A stretch of 64,000 bases of DNA from Brucella pseudogrignonensis. GTDB taxonomy: Bacteria; Pseudomonadota; Alphaproteobacteria; Rhizobiales; Rhizobiaceae. A program made the translations under genes and the position numbers. The notes below the pieces were generated by a model. The model was not told where the DNA came from, ran no database searches, and saw nothing but the letters and a program-made list of their open reading frames with translations. The number at the start of each line of letters is the position of its first letter. The first letter of the stretch is position 1. Below, piece after piece: positions 43,816 to 53,482 of this stretch. The DNA is taken from contig NZ_JAVLAT010000003.1 in the NCBI RefSeq assembly GCF_032190615.1, positions 62,001 through 126,000 on the forward strand, written 5' to 3'.

Positions 43816-44793
43816 TTATCTCCAGCGTTTCTCATAAGCGCCTGAGGTGGTCTGCTGACCTTCACTCAATGTACGCAATCGCGACAAAAGGGCGGCGCGT
43901 CGTTCCGGCCCTGCCGATAATGTCTGACGCAAAGTCGAAACAACTTCCGCAACATAGGCTTTACCGCGCTGACGGCCTTCGATTTTCAGGGCCGAAACGC
44001 CTGCAGCGCGCAACTCATCAATATGGTTCATCACATCAAGCGAAACCGGATCTTCAAAGGCGTAGCCTTCTTCGTCGCCAATATTAAAACGGCCTTTGCA
44101 CAGCGTCGGATAGCCCGCAGCTTCTCCCGCCGGAAACCGGTTGATCGTGTAATCGCCCAGCTCCGATACAAGTTCAGAACCATCATTGCGGTAACGAACA
44201 TGGCTTGCCGGAGAGCAGACGCCATTCATATTGGGTGACTTGCCGGTGGCATATGAGGAAAGCGAGCAGCGTCCCTCTGCCATCACGCAAAGGCCGCCAA
44301 AGACGAAGACCTCCATCTCGCAGGCGATTTTTTTACCAAGTTTTGCAATGTCAGGAATGGTCAGAACACGCGGCAGTACAACGCGTTTTGCTTTGAAAGC
44401 ATCGATCAGAAAACGCACTGCATCGGCGTTGGAAGCCGAAGCCTGCACCGAAACATGCAAACGCTGCTGCGGATGTTTTTCCGCCGTGTAAGCCATCAGG
44501 CCGAAATCGGCTAGAATTACCGCATCCGCCCCAAGAGCTGCGGCGTCATCGACAGCGGAATACCAGATATGTTCGTCGCCCGCACGCATGAAGGTGTTGA
44601 TCGCAACAAAGACCTGCGTACGGTGCGAATGTGCGAAGATTATCGCATCGCGCAGTTCATTGCGGCTGAAATTCAGTCCTGGAAAATTGCGCGCATTGGT
44701 TTCGTCACGAAATCCGCAATAGACCGCATCGGCACCTGCCTGAACAGCTTCACGCAATGCGGCCGGTGTACCTGCCGGGCAGATCAGTTCCAT
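43816..44793 (-). CDS. ubiU: UbiU, O2-independent ubiquinone hydroxylation protein (U32 peptidase family)
   Basis: 325 residues. Cys169, Cys176, Cys193 and Cys232 (GGLCVMAEGRC, GVCSPA, LCKGRF) fall at the same positions as the [4Fe-4S] ligands of E. coli UbiU. MELICPAGTPAALREAV is the usual start. The ATG at 44793 has GGGAG eight bases upstream and overlaps the end of ubiT by ten bases; a longer frame is rejected. Forms a complex with UbiV. Confidence 0.95.
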   Translation of the reverse strand: MELICPAGTPAALREAVQAGADAVYCGFRDETNARNFPGLNFSRNELRDAIIFAHSHRTQVFVAINTFMRAGDEHIWYSAVDDAAALGADAVILADFGLMAYTAEKHPQQRLHVSVQASASNADAVRFLIDAFKAKRVVLPRVLTIPDIAKLGKKIACEMEVFVFGGLCVMAEGRCSLSSYATGKSPNMNGVCSPASHVRYRNDGSELVSELGDYTINRFPAGEAAGYPTLCKGRFNIGDEEGYAFEDPVSLDVMNHIDELRAAGVSALKIEGRQRGKAYVAEVVSTLRQTLSAGPERRAALLSRLRTLSEGQQTTSGAYEKRWR

Positions 44794-45308
44794 GTGCGTT
44801 CTCCCTGATCCGACCCTTTGACATGCAATGCCTTGTCGCGAACATAGCCCGCAATATTCTGAATGATTGGGGCAAACGGGCCTGCTGCTTTCCCAAGATC
44901 GGCGGGAAGATCGACATTGCAATCGTCCAGCGCATTGCGCAGAGCGAGCATCGCCTCCATGTCGCCGGTCACTGTGATGTCACGCGAGAAGAACAGCGCA
45001 TCACCATCAAGCTTTCCTTCAAGCAATGCCAGCAGCATGACGAGCGGACCATCAATCGCCGCATCGGTCTCTACAGCCGCATCTTTGCGCATTACAGTGA
45101 TTGCGGGCCGTGCAGGCTCGACTACAAACACAAATGGCAGGTCGGAGGGGCTGAAACCAAATCGCTTGTTGACGTAATCGCCAAGACGCTCAAACAGGCC
45201 CGGATGTGCGCGGATAACCTGAAGAAAAACGCGCGAAACAAGCGGGGTCAGCAGAAATGGCGGAACAAGCCGGGCAGGAGCAGCCACAGCTGGTGGAATC
45301 TTCATCAT
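44784..45308 (-). CDS. ubiT: UbiT, SCP2-domain accessory factor of O2-independent ubiquinone synthesis
   Basis: 174 residues with an SCP2 lipid-binding domain (about 30-135) including ELLEGKLDGDALFFSRDITVTGDMEA-like text. UbiT likely binds quinone intermediates for UbiU/V. GGAG precedes the ATG (45308; 45305 also possible). First gene of ubiTUV; a perfect Crp/Fnr box at 45364-45377 would give a leader of about 21 bases. Confidence 0.92.
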   Translation of the reverse strand: MMKIPPAVAAPARLVPPFLLTPLVSRVFLQVIRAHPGLFERLGDYVNKRFGFSPSDLPFVFVVEPARPAITVMRKDAAVETDAAIDGPLVMLLALLEGKLDGDALFFSRDITVTGDMEAMLALRNALDDCNVDLPADLGKAAGPFAPIIQNIAGYVRDKALHVKGSDQGERTWN

Positions 45309-45363
45309 TACTCAGCTCCTGTTTAACATATCAGAGAATTATGCGATTCAGTGCTGTCGGAGT

Positions 45364-45377
45364 TTGATTAAGATCAA
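45364..45377. promoter_or_regulatory. Crp/Fnr-type box between ubiT and ubiD
   Basis: TTGAT-TAAG-ATCAA, a perfect palindrome in the 104-base gap between divergent ubiTUV and ubiDX. For ubiTUV the -41.5 start falls near 45329; for ubiD it would fall at 45412, one base before the ATG. Confidence 0.85.
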
Positions 45378-45412
45378 AGACGGGAAAACAATTCGGTACT
45401 CAAACATGAGGC

Positions 45413-46927
45413 ATGAAAAATGCTTCTGTTTTGCCGCCGAACTATACCTGTTTGCAAAGCTTTATGCGTGAGCTTGAAAAGCGCGGCGATCTTGTGCGCA
45501 TCACGCGCCCGGTTTCGTTGGTTCACGAAGTCACGGAAATCCATAAGCGTGTGCTTCACGCTGATGGTCCGGCATTGCTGTTTGAAAAGCCTGTCGATGC
45601 TGATGGTCATGTTCGGACAATCCCGCTGCTTGCCAATCTGTTTGGTGCTGAGCGACGGATTGCGTGGGGACTGGGGCGGGAAGTCGAGGAACTTCCAGCA
45701 CTTGCCGAAATGCTTGCGGAATTGCGTGCGCCCAAGCCACCGCGCTCCGCGAAGGAAATCTGGAGCAAGCTTCCCATTGCGCGTGCAGCGCTTGCCATGC
45801 GTCCGCGCCGGATAAGCCGTGCACCCGTTCATGAAACGATTCTATTGGGTGATGAAATCGATCTTGGCAAACTGCCGATTCAGTGGTGCTGGCCGGGTGA
45901 ACCTGCGCCGCTTGTGACGTGGCCGCTGGTGATTACATGTGCGCCCGACGATCCGTCAGACGTGAATGTCGGCATTTACCGCATGCAGAAATTAGGACCA
46001 GGCCGTCTGATCATGCGCTGGCTCGCGCATCGTGGCGGAGCACGACATCACCGCATGTGGCAGCAGCGCGGGCTTGATATGCCTGTTGCTGTTGCAATCG
46101 GTGTCGATCCGGCCAGCATATTGGCTGCTGTCATGCCTTTGCCGGAAGGCATGAGTGAACTGGCCTTTTCAGGTCTCCTGTCGCGCCGCAGACCTGTTAT
46201 CACTGATGCGCTCACGGTTCCGCTGAGTGTGCCTGCCAATGCAGAAATTATTCTCGAAGGCCATGTCTCGGCGTCATATACGGCACCTGAAGGACCTTAT
46301 GGCGATCATACCGGCTATTATAATAGTGTCGAAGAATTCCCTGTCATGCAACTGAGCGCAATAACCATGCACAAACGCCCCATTTATTTATCGACCTATA
46401 CCGGGCGCCCGCCAGATGAACCGTCGAAGCTTGGCGAAGTGATGAACCAACTTTTCGTGCCGGTTGTTCGCGCGCAGTTTCCTGAAATCTCTGATCTGTG
46501 GCTACCGTCTGCCGCATGCTCCTATCGCGCCATGGTGGTTTCCATCGACAAGCGCTATCCGGGACAGGCGCGGCGGGTGATGATGGGTCTTTGGTCGATG
46601 CTGCCGCAGTTCAGCTATACCAAGCTTATCATCGCAGTTGATCGAGACATTAACGTGCGCGACTGGGATGATGTGCTGTGGGCTTTATCGACACGCTTTG
46701 ACGCAAGCCGTGATCTCGTCACGCTTGACAATACGCCTGTCGACTACCTCGATTTTGCGTCACCGCGCTCTGGTCTGGGCGGCAAGCTGGGGCTTGATGC
46801 CACCAACAAGATTGGGCCGGAAACAGATCGCGAATGGGGCGATGTGCTGACTATGAATGACAGCACAATTGCGCGCGTCGACGCGATCTGGGATGAACTT
46901 GGTCTTAGCGGAGTGCCACGCCAATGA
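45413..46927 (+). CDS. ubiD: UbiD-family prenylated-FMN decarboxylase
   Basis: 504 residues, the full length of UbiD. SFMRELEKRGDLVRITRPV opens the fold; the catalytic acids lie in EGPYGDHTGYYN (about 303-314). The family decarboxylates 4-hydroxy-3-polyprenylbenzoate with prenylated FMN. It overlaps ubiX by four bases and is divergent from ubiTUV, fitting anaerobic ubiquinone supply. Other decarboxylase substrates cannot be excluded by sequence alone. Confidence 0.9.
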   Translation: MKNASVLPPNYTCLQSFMRELEKRGDLVRITRPVSLVHEVTEIHKRVLHADGPALLFEKPVDADGHVRTIPLLANLFGAERRIAWGLGREVEELPALAEMLAELRAPKPPRSAKEIWSKLPIARAALAMRPRRISRAPVHETILLGDEIDLGKLPIQWCWPGEPAPLVTWPLVITCAPDDPSDVNVGIYRMQKLGPGRLIMRWLAHRGGARHHRMWQQRGLDMPVAVAIGVDPASILAAVMPLPEGMSELAFSGLLSRRRPVITDALTVPLSVPANAEIILEGHVSASYTAPEGPYGDHTGYYNSVEEFPVMQLSAITMHKRPIYLSTYTGRPPDEPSKLGEVMNQLFVPVVRAQFPEISDLWLPSAACSYRAMVVSIDKRYPGQARRVMMGLWSMLPQFSYTKLIIAVDRDINVRDWDDVLWALSTRFDASRDLVTLDNTPVDYLDFASPRSGLGGKLGLDATNKIGPETDREWGDVLTMNDSTIARVDAIWDELGLSGVPRQ

Positions 46928-47520
46928 AGCGGATTGTTATCGGCGTTTCCGGCGCATCAGGCTCTATTATCCCTCTTAAAATTCTCGAAAAGCTGGCAAA
47001 GCTAGAAGATGTGGAAGCGCATCTTGTTGTCTCGGAAGTCGCCGAGCGAACCTTGCGCTACGAGCTTGGCCCCAATGGCTATTCGATGCTTCATCGGCTC
47101 GCAGACAAAACCTATTCGGTTGAAGATGTAGGGGCTACCATTGCAAGCGGCTCGGTGCCGACAGCGGGGATGATTGTTGCGCCGTGCTCAATGCGCACCC
47201 TTGCATCGATTGCGCATGGTTTCAGCGACAGTCTGCTGACGCGTGCTGCGGATGTGCATTTGAAAGAAAGGCGCAGATTGGTTTTGTTGACACGCGAAGC
47301 ACCACTGCATCTCGTCCACCTGCGCAACATGTGTACGGTTACAGAAATGGGGGCAATCGTGATGCCCCCCGTTCCGGCTTTTTATCTGCATCCTCAAAGT
47401 GTGGAGGAAATTGCCGATCAGATTGCAGCGCGCGCAATTGATCTAGTCGGCGCAGTCACTTCTTTAGCGCAAAGCTGGAACCCAGATAATTTCGCGAGCG
47501 GATACGCCATTTCTGATTAG
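46924..47520 (+). CDS. ubiX: UbiX-family flavin prenyltransferase
   Basis: 198 residues with GVSGASGSIIPLKILEKL (FMN site, about 8-25), VAPCSMRTLASIAHGFSDSLLTRAADV and LLTREAPLHLVHLRNM, the signature of UbiX/Pad1. It makes prenylated FMN for UbiD. ATG overlaps the ubiD stop (ATGA). Confidence 0.95.
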   Translation: MKRIVIGVSGASGSIIPLKILEKLAKLEDVEAHLVVSEVAERTLRYELGPNGYSMLHRLADKTYSVEDVGATIASGSVPTAGMIVAPCSMRTLASIAHGFSDSLLTRAADVHLKERRRLVLLTREAPLHLVHLRNMCTVTEMGAIVMPPVPAFYLHPQSVEEIADQIAARAIDLVGAVTSLAQSWNPDNFASGYAISD

Positions 47521-47703
47521 GTGGAGCTTTTGCCTCCGCGAGCATCAAACTCATCCATAGGATCATAAATAAGAGGCTTTTTTGCAGACTAGAAAACATG
47601 ATCCATCAACAAGGATTTTGAAGCATTTTCAGCGTAAACGCGTCCAAATTTAAGCCGTTTTTCGTTCAATATAACGTTGCAACCGAACCAAGATTTTTTC
47701 TAG

Positions 47704-47717
47704 TTGTTCTGAAACAA
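47704..47717. promoter_or_regulatory. Crp/Fnr-type box upstream of nosR
   Basis: TTGTT-CTGA-AACAA, a perfect 14-base palindrome; half-site TTGTT rather than TTGAT. Centred 82 bases before nosR, giving a leader of about 41 bases. Confidence 0.75.
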
Positions 47718-47792
47718 AGAAGAAGACGCACGGATCGCTATTCATCGACATAAACGGGTGCCTTACCCCTAAGGGCAGCCAGCTAGGTTGAA

Positions 47793-50147
47793 ATGAATAT
47801 GTTGACTACGGGCGCTACAGCTTTCGATTATGTGATCCGGCAATCCCGTTGCTTTTGCCATTTGGCCCACAAGGTGTTTTCTAATCACCTTTGTTCAGTC
47901 TTGATTGCGCTGATTACGCTCAGTATTTTTGCATCTCCTTCATATTCCGCCGACTTGCAAAAGTATCTTCCGACGTTGGAAGTCACGCAGGTCTTCCCCG
48001 GAGCAGACAGTGTTGGCAAACATGCTGGTGAACCACCGATTGCCCCTGTGACGAAGGGTGGCGAGCTGCTCGGCTACGTTTATCTCAATTCCGATTTCAC
48101 CAGTTCGATCGGTTATTCCGGTAAGCCGATCCGCATCCTCGTTGGAATAGATACCAAAGGTGTCATTCGTGGTATCAAACTGGTGGACCACAAAGAGCCT
48201 ATCGTCCTGATTGGTATTCCTGAAGCCAAAGTTGTCGCGGCACTTAATTCCCTTGTGAACAGCGATCTGGCTTCGGTTTCAGCAGGCAAGGCGAAACCGC
48301 CACAGGTCGAGATCGTCAGTGGTGCAACCGTCACGGTTCTTGTGATGGGTGACAGTATTGTGCGCTCGGCAGTGGGTCTTATTCGCAGCGGGCGACTGGG
48401 AAATACGCCCGTGTTTGCCGAGAGCGTTGACGCGCCGCGAACAGTTAATATGGAACTGCGCGCACCGCAGGATTGGCAAACGCTCATCGGTGATGGATCG
48501 GTTCGCAGCCTTAAACTCAATGTCGGCGAGGTCAGCCAAGCCTTTCGCGACGCTAATCAAGAACAGGCTGCAAACAACGCAGAGACTTCCAACCCTGACG
48601 ATAACTTTATCGAACTTTATGCCGCTCCTGTTTCCGTGCCCGGCATCGGGATTAGCCTGCTCGGAAAAGACGGTTATGAACGGCTGGAAAAACAGCTTAA
48701 ACCCGGTGAACAGGCCATTCTGGTTGCCGGTGACGGCGCCTATTCATTCAAGGGGTCAGGCTACGTACGCGGCGGAATTTTCGATCGCATAGAACTTTTG
48801 CAGGACGGACAAGGCGTTCGCTTCCGCGACAAAAATCATACGCGCCTTGGTGACATTGAAGCCGATGGCGCGCCGCAATTGCGCGAAATTGCGCTCTTAC
48901 GTGTGCCAGCGGGTTTCGCCTTCGATGTGACAAAGCCATGGGATTTGCAGCTTCTCGTTCAGCGCGGATTTGGTGCGCGTGACAAGGCTAATCTCAGCTA
49001 TGATTTGGGCTATAGCCTGCCGGAACGCTATCTGCTCGCAAAGCCGGCTCCAGCACCCGTTCAGCCCGTATCCGCTTCTGAGGCACCGCGCCAACCGCAG
49101 CCGGTGGGAGAGGCGACGGCATCCGATATTTTTGGCAACAATAGCCCGCTTTGGGTAAAAATGTGGGAGATGAACCGGGTCAATGTGGTGATTGCGGGGC
49201 TCGCAATCTTCATACTCGTCGCAATCTTCTTCTTCCAGAATAGTCTTGTCGCGCGTCCTCGCATTTTTGTCTGGGTCAGACGCAGCTATCTGCTTTTTAT
49301 TCTGCTCTGGCTCGGATTGTACAATAATGCGCAATTGTCGGTGGTCAATGTTCTGACCTTTACCAGTTCGCTGATTACCGGCTTTAACTGGGAATTTTTC
49401 CTCACCTCACCACTGATCTTTATTCTGTGGGCTTCGGTTGCTGCTGGACTTCTATTCTGGGGTCGCGGGCCGTTTTGTGGCTGGCTCTGCCCGTTCGGTG
49501 CCTTGCAGGAGCTGAGCAATAACCTTGCGCAATGGCTGAAAGTGCCTCAGGTTAAACTGCCATGGGGATTGCATGAGCGCCTGTGGCCCGTGAAGTACAT
49601 CATATTTCTGGGGCTGTTCGGACTGTCACTTTACTCGGTGGCACTTGCAGAAGTCTTTGCTGAAGTAGAGCCGTTCAAAACCTCTATTATTCTCAAATTC
49701 TCGCGCGAATGGCCGTTTGTGATCTATGCACTGACGTTGCTTTCAGCAGGCGTTTTCATCGAGCGTTTCTACTGTCGCTACATGTGCCCACTGGGCGCAG
49801 CGCTTGCCATTCCGGGCCGTATCCGCATGTTTGAATGGCTCAAACGCTGGCCCGATTGCGGCTCGCCATGCCAGCGTTGCGCTAAAGAATGCCCTGTTGA
49901 AGCCATTCATCCTGAAGGCCAGATCAATGTGAATGAATGCATTTACTGCATGCATTGTCAGGAACTTTATCACGACGATCAACGCTGCCCGCACATGATT
50001 CAGGTTCGTGTGAAACGCGAAAAATTTGCCGCGCGCAATGCACCTCTTGCAGCAACTGCCGAACGCGGCGGGGGACCGGCCAAGCCCGTCATCTCAGTTA
50101 AAGGCAAACCGTTGGATGCCCAGCTTGGCACCGGTTCGCCGAACTAG
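47793..50147 (+). CDS. nosR: NosR, membrane flavo-iron-sulfur protein for N2O reduction
   Basis: 784 residues: a signal-bearing periplasmic FMN-binding domain (about 50-200, with covalent flavin site near VSGATVTVLVMGDSIVRSA), six helices, cytoplasmic CxxxCP motifs (GWLCPFG; CRYMCPLGAALAIPG) and two ferredoxin-type clusters (CGSPCQRCAKECP, CIYCMHCQELY). NosR delivers electrons to NosZ and supports its expression. First gene of nosRZDFYLX. Confidence 0.97.
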   Translation: MNMLTTGATAFDYVIRQSRCFCHLAHKVFSNHLCSVLIALITLSIFASPSYSADLQKYLPTLEVTQVFPGADSVGKHAGEPPIAPVTKGGELLGYVYLNSDFTSSIGYSGKPIRILVGIDTKGVIRGIKLVDHKEPIVLIGIPEAKVVAALNSLVNSDLASVSAGKAKPPQVEIVSGATVTVLVMGDSIVRSAVGLIRSGRLGNTPVFAESVDAPRTVNMELRAPQDWQTLIGDGSVRSLKLNVGEVSQAFRDANQEQAANNAETSNPDDNFIELYAAPVSVPGIGISLLGKDGYERLEKQLKPGEQAILVAGDGAYSFKGSGYVRGGIFDRIELLQDGQGVRFRDKNHTRLGDIEADGAPQLREIALLRVPAGFAFDVTKPWDLQLLVQRGFGARDKANLSYDLGYSLPERYLLAKPAPAPVQPVSASEAPRQPQPVGEATASDIFGNNSPLWVKMWEMNRVNVVIAGLAIFILVAIFFFQNSLVARPRIFVWVRRSYLLFILLWLGLYNNAQLSVVNVLTFTSSLITGFNWEFFLTSPLIFILWASVAAGLLFWGRGPFCGWLCPFGALQELSNNLAQWLKVPQVKLPWGLHERLWPVKYIIFLGLFGLSLYSVALAEVFAEVEPFKTSIILKFSREWPFVIYALTLLSAGVFIERFYCRYMCPLGAALAIPGRIRMFEWLKRWPDCGSPCQRCAKECPVEAIHPEGQINVNECIYCMHCQELYHDDQRCPHMIQVRVKREKFAARNAPLAATAERGGGPAKPVISVKGKPLDAQLGTGSPN

Positions 50148-50165
50148 TTTCTAAAGGAGAGAAAA

Positions 50166-52082
50166 ATGACCGACGAAAACACACAATCAAGGTTTAGCAG
50201 ACGACAACTACTGGGGACATCAGCATTTGTGGCAGCAGCCGGTGCAACTGGCATCAGTGGTGCGCTGCTTGCCGGAACAAGCACACCCGCACTTGCCGCC
50301 GGCAACGGTCATGCTGCCAAGGCTACCGTTTTGCCGGGCGAACTCGACGAATATTATGTTTTCTTCTCCAGCGGACAGACAGGGGAAGTGCGCATTGTCG
50401 GATTGCCTTCGATGCGCGAATTGATGCGTATTCCCGTCTTCAATCGCGACAGCGCGACAGGCTGGGGACAGACCAATGAAAGTCTGAAGATTCTCCGTGA
50501 AGGCATGTTGCCGGAAGACCGCGAATTCATGAAAGATCGCGGCGGTATTTTCCTGAACGGGGATCTTCACCATCCGCATTTGTCATTCACCGATGGCACA
50601 TATGATGGTCGTTATCTCTTTGCCAATGATAAGGCCAACACGCGCGTTTGCCGCATTCGTCTGGATGTCATGAAATGCGACAAGATCATCCAGCTTCCTA
50701 ACCAGCATACGGTTCATGGTTTGCGCGTGCAGAAATATCCGCGCACAGGCTACGTCTTCTGTAACGGTGAAGACCGCGTGCCAATTCCAAATGATGGTAG
50801 CAATCTCACAGATACAAAGCAGTATCATGCGATTTTCACGGCCGTCGATGGCGATACAATGAAGGTTGCATGGCAGGTGATGGTCGATGGCAACCTCGAC
50901 AATGTGGATTGCGACTATCAGGGCAAATACGCATTTGCGACCTGCTATAATTCAGAAGAAGGCGTCACACTTGCTGAAATGATGAGCAGCGAGCAGGACT
51001 GGCTTGTTGTCTTTGACCTCAAGCGCATTGAAGAAGCCGTCGCAAAGGGCGAGTTTAAGGAGATGAACGGTGTGCCCGTCGTCGATGGTCGCCACGGTTC
51101 GCCTTTCACGCGTTATATTCCTGTTCCGAATAGCCCTCATGGTATCAATACCGCTCCTGATGGCATTCATATTGTTGCCAATGGCAAGCTGTCGCCAACT
51201 GTGACCGTTTTTGACGTCAGAAAGTTCGATGACCTTTTTGCTGACAAGATCCAGCCACGCGATGCCGTTGTTGCAGAACCGGAACTCGGACTTGGACCGT
51301 TGCATACGGCTTATGATGGCAAGGGTAATGCTTACACAACGCTCTTCATCGACAGTCAGATTTGCAAGTGGAACATCGAAGATGCAAAGCGTGCCTTTGC
51401 TGGTGAAAAGGTCGATCCAATCCGTCAGAAACTGGATGTGCAATACCAGCCCGGACATAATCATACATCGATGGGACAAACGAAGGATGCTGATGGCCAA
51501 TGGCTGATTTCGCTCAATAAGTTCTCAAAGGATCGCTATCTCAATGTCGGCCCACTCAAGCCTGAAAACGATCAGCTGATTGATATTTCGGGCGAAAAAA
51601 TGGAAATCGTCCATGATGGTCCAAGCTTTGCTGAACCGCATGACGCGACAATCGTTCACCGTTCCAAGATCAACCCGGTCAACTTCTGGAGCCGCGAAGA
51701 TCCGATGTTTGCCGATGCGGTGAAACAGGCTGAAGCGGATGGCATCGACCTGATGGTGGATTCCGAAGTCATTCGCGATGGAAACAAGGTTCGCGTTTAC
51801 ATGACATCGGCCGCCCCAGCCTTTGGTCTGACTGATTTCACGGTCAAGCAAGGCGATGAAGTGACCGTCTATGTGACAAATATTGATGAAATCGAAGACC
51901 TGACGCATGGCTTTGCGATCATCAATTACGGCGTCAATATGGAGGTTGGTCCGCAAGCGACCGCATCCGTTACCTTCACTGCCAATAAGGCGGGTGTGTG
52001 GTGGTATTACTGTTCCTGGTTCTGCCATGCCATGCATATGGAAATGAAGGGTCGCATGCTCGTGGAACCGAAAAAGAGCTGA
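50166..52082 (+). CDS. nosZ: NosZ, nitrous oxide reductase (Tat-exported, clade I)
   Basis: 638-residue precursor with a twin-arginine signal ([20 protein letters not shown]). The beta-propeller holds the CuZ histidines in [40 protein letters not shown] and EPHDATIV. The C-terminal cupredoxin carries CuA ligands in HGFAIINYG and [15 protein letters not shown]. It reduces N2O to N2. The Tat signal and nosR linkage indicate clade I. AAAGGAGAG precedes the ATG. Confidence 0.98.
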   Translation: MTDENTQSRFSRRQLLGTSAFVAAAGATGISGALLAGTSTPALAAGNGHAAKATVLPGELDEYYVFFSSGQTGEVRIVGLPSMRELMRIPVFNRDSATGWGQTNESLKILREGMLPEDREFMKDRGGIFLNGDLHHPHLSFTDGTYDGRYLFANDKANTRVCRIRLDVMKCDKIIQLPNQHTVHGLRVQKYPRTGYVFCNGEDRVPIPNDGSNLTDTKQYHAIFTAVDGDTMKVAWQVMVDGNLDNVDCDYQGKYAFATCYNSEEGVTLAEMMSSEQDWLVVFDLKRIEEAVAKGEFKEMNGVPVVDGRHGSPFTRYIPVPNSPHGINTAPDGIHIVANGKLSPTVTVFDVRKFDDLFADKIQPRDAVVAEPELGLGPLHTAYDGKGNAYTTLFIDSQICKWNIEDAKRAFAGEKVDPIRQKLDVQYQPGHNHTSMGQTKDADGQWLISLNKFSKDRYLNVGPLKPENDQLIDISGEKMEIVHDGPSFAEPHDATIVHRSKINPVNFWSREDPMFADAVKQAEADGIDLMVDSEVIRDGNKVRVYMTSAAPAFGLTDFTVKQGDEVTVYVTNIDEIEDLTHGFAIINYGVNMEVGPQATASVTFTANKAGVWWYYCSWFCHAMHMEMKGRMLVEPKKS

Positions 52083-52087
52083 ATGAA

Positions 52088-53482
52088 ATGATAATCCCCC
52101 GTCTGTATCTCTCATTCAGTTTTACCATCGTTCTGACAACGCTCTTTTGCAACGCTGCACTGGCGAAGCAAATCGATGTTGCTGAAGGCGAAAATGTACA
52201 GGCGGCCATTGAGAAGGCCGAGCCGGGCGATGTCGTCCGGCTTGCCACTGGCACACACAAGGGTTCGCTGGTCATTGACCGCGCAATAGAGCTTACCGGT
52301 GAACCGGGTGCTGTTGTAGACGGGCTGGGAACAGGCAATGTCATTCTCGTTGAAGCTCCTGATGCAATTGTGCGCGGGCTTGAAATACGCGGCTCAGGCG
52401 AAAACATGCCTGAACTCAATGCAGGCATTTTTGTCGCCCGAACCGCAACGGGTGCGTTGGTTGAAGACAACCGGCTAATTGAAAATCTATATGGAATATA
52501 TTTGCACGGCGCCGTCGATTCCATCGCGCGAAAGAATGAGGTTATCGGTCGGCGCAATGTGCGCATGACACAAACCGGCAGCGGGATTTCGATCTGGAAT
52601 GCGCCGGGAGCCAAGGTCATCGGCAATACTATTCGCTATGGCCGTGATGGTATTTATACAAATGCCAGCAAAAATAACGTCTTTCAGAATAATCTCATGG
52701 AAAACGTGCGGTTTGCTGTTCACTACATGTATACCGACCGCAGTGAAGTGATTGGCAATATTTCGCGAAATAATTCGGTTGGCTTTGCGATCATGTACAC
52801 CAATCGTCTCAAGGTGATGAATAACATCTCAGACGGTGATCGCGATCACGGATTGCTGCTCAATTATGCCAATAGTTCAGTAGTTTCTGGCAATCAGGTG
52901 ATTGGACGCATGCAACCCATTGATCGCTGGCTCGATGCGGGTGTGCAAAAAGGCGAACACGGTCTTCCTACCGAAAAGCAGCAAGCAGCGACGGCAGGCG
53001 AAACCATGCGCCTTGGGCCAGAAAAATGCGTCTTTATTTATAATGCGAACAAGAACAAGTTCACCGACAACAGTTTTGAAAATTGCAGCATAGGCATTCA
53101 CTTCACCGCTGGTTCTGAAGGTAATACCATGACTGGCAATGCTTTCATCAACAACCGCAATCAGGTCAAATATGTCGGCACACGTAACCTCGACTGGTCA
53201 CATGAAGGGCGTGGCAATTACTGGAGTGACAATGCCGGCTTCGATCTTAACAGTGATGGCATAGCCGATAATCCCTACCGCCCGAATGATTTGATCGACC
53301 GGGTGTTGTGGACCTCACCGCAAGCCAAAATTCTGATCAACAGCCCTGCCGTGCAGACAATCCGCTGGGCACAGACCCAGTTTCCAGCACTTCTGCCGGG
53401 TGGTGTCGTGGACAGTCATCCTCTTATGAAACCTCCCTTTATCGAAGCCAATGGCTCGGCGGAAGGAAATCACAATGACTGA
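52088..53482 (+). CDS. nosD: NosD, periplasmic copper-processing protein
   Basis: 464 residues: signal peptide (about 1-25), then a right-handed parallel beta-helix of NosD/CASH repeats (NRLIENLYGIYLHGAV, GNTIRYGRDGIYTNAS, NNLMENVRFAVHYM). With NosFY it assembles the CuZ site, supplying sulfur. The start at 52088 gives a proper signal peptide; a longer frame overlapping nosZ is rejected. Overlaps nosF by 8 bases. Confidence 0.94.
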   Translation: MIIPRLYLSFSFTIVLTTLFCNAALAKQIDVAEGENVQAAIEKAEPGDVVRLATGTHKGSLVIDRAIELTGEPGAVVDGLGTGNVILVEAPDAIVRGLEIRGSGENMPELNAGIFVARTATGALVEDNRLIENLYGIYLHGAVDSIARKNEVIGRRNVRMTQTGSGISIWNAPGAKVIGNTIRYGRDGIYTNASKNNVFQNNLMENVRFAVHYMYTDRSEVIGNISRNNSVGFAIMYTNRLKVMNNISDGDRDHGLLLNYANSSVVSGNQVIGRMQPIDRWLDAGVQKGEHGLPTEKQQAATAGETMRLGPEKCVFIYNANKNKFTDNSFENCSIGIHFTAGSEGNTMTGNAFINNRNQVKYVGTRNLDWSHEGRGNYWSDNAGFDLNSDGIADNPYRPNDLIDRVLWTSPQAKILINSPAVQTIRWAQTQFPALLPGGVVDSHPLMKPPFIEANGSAEGNHND

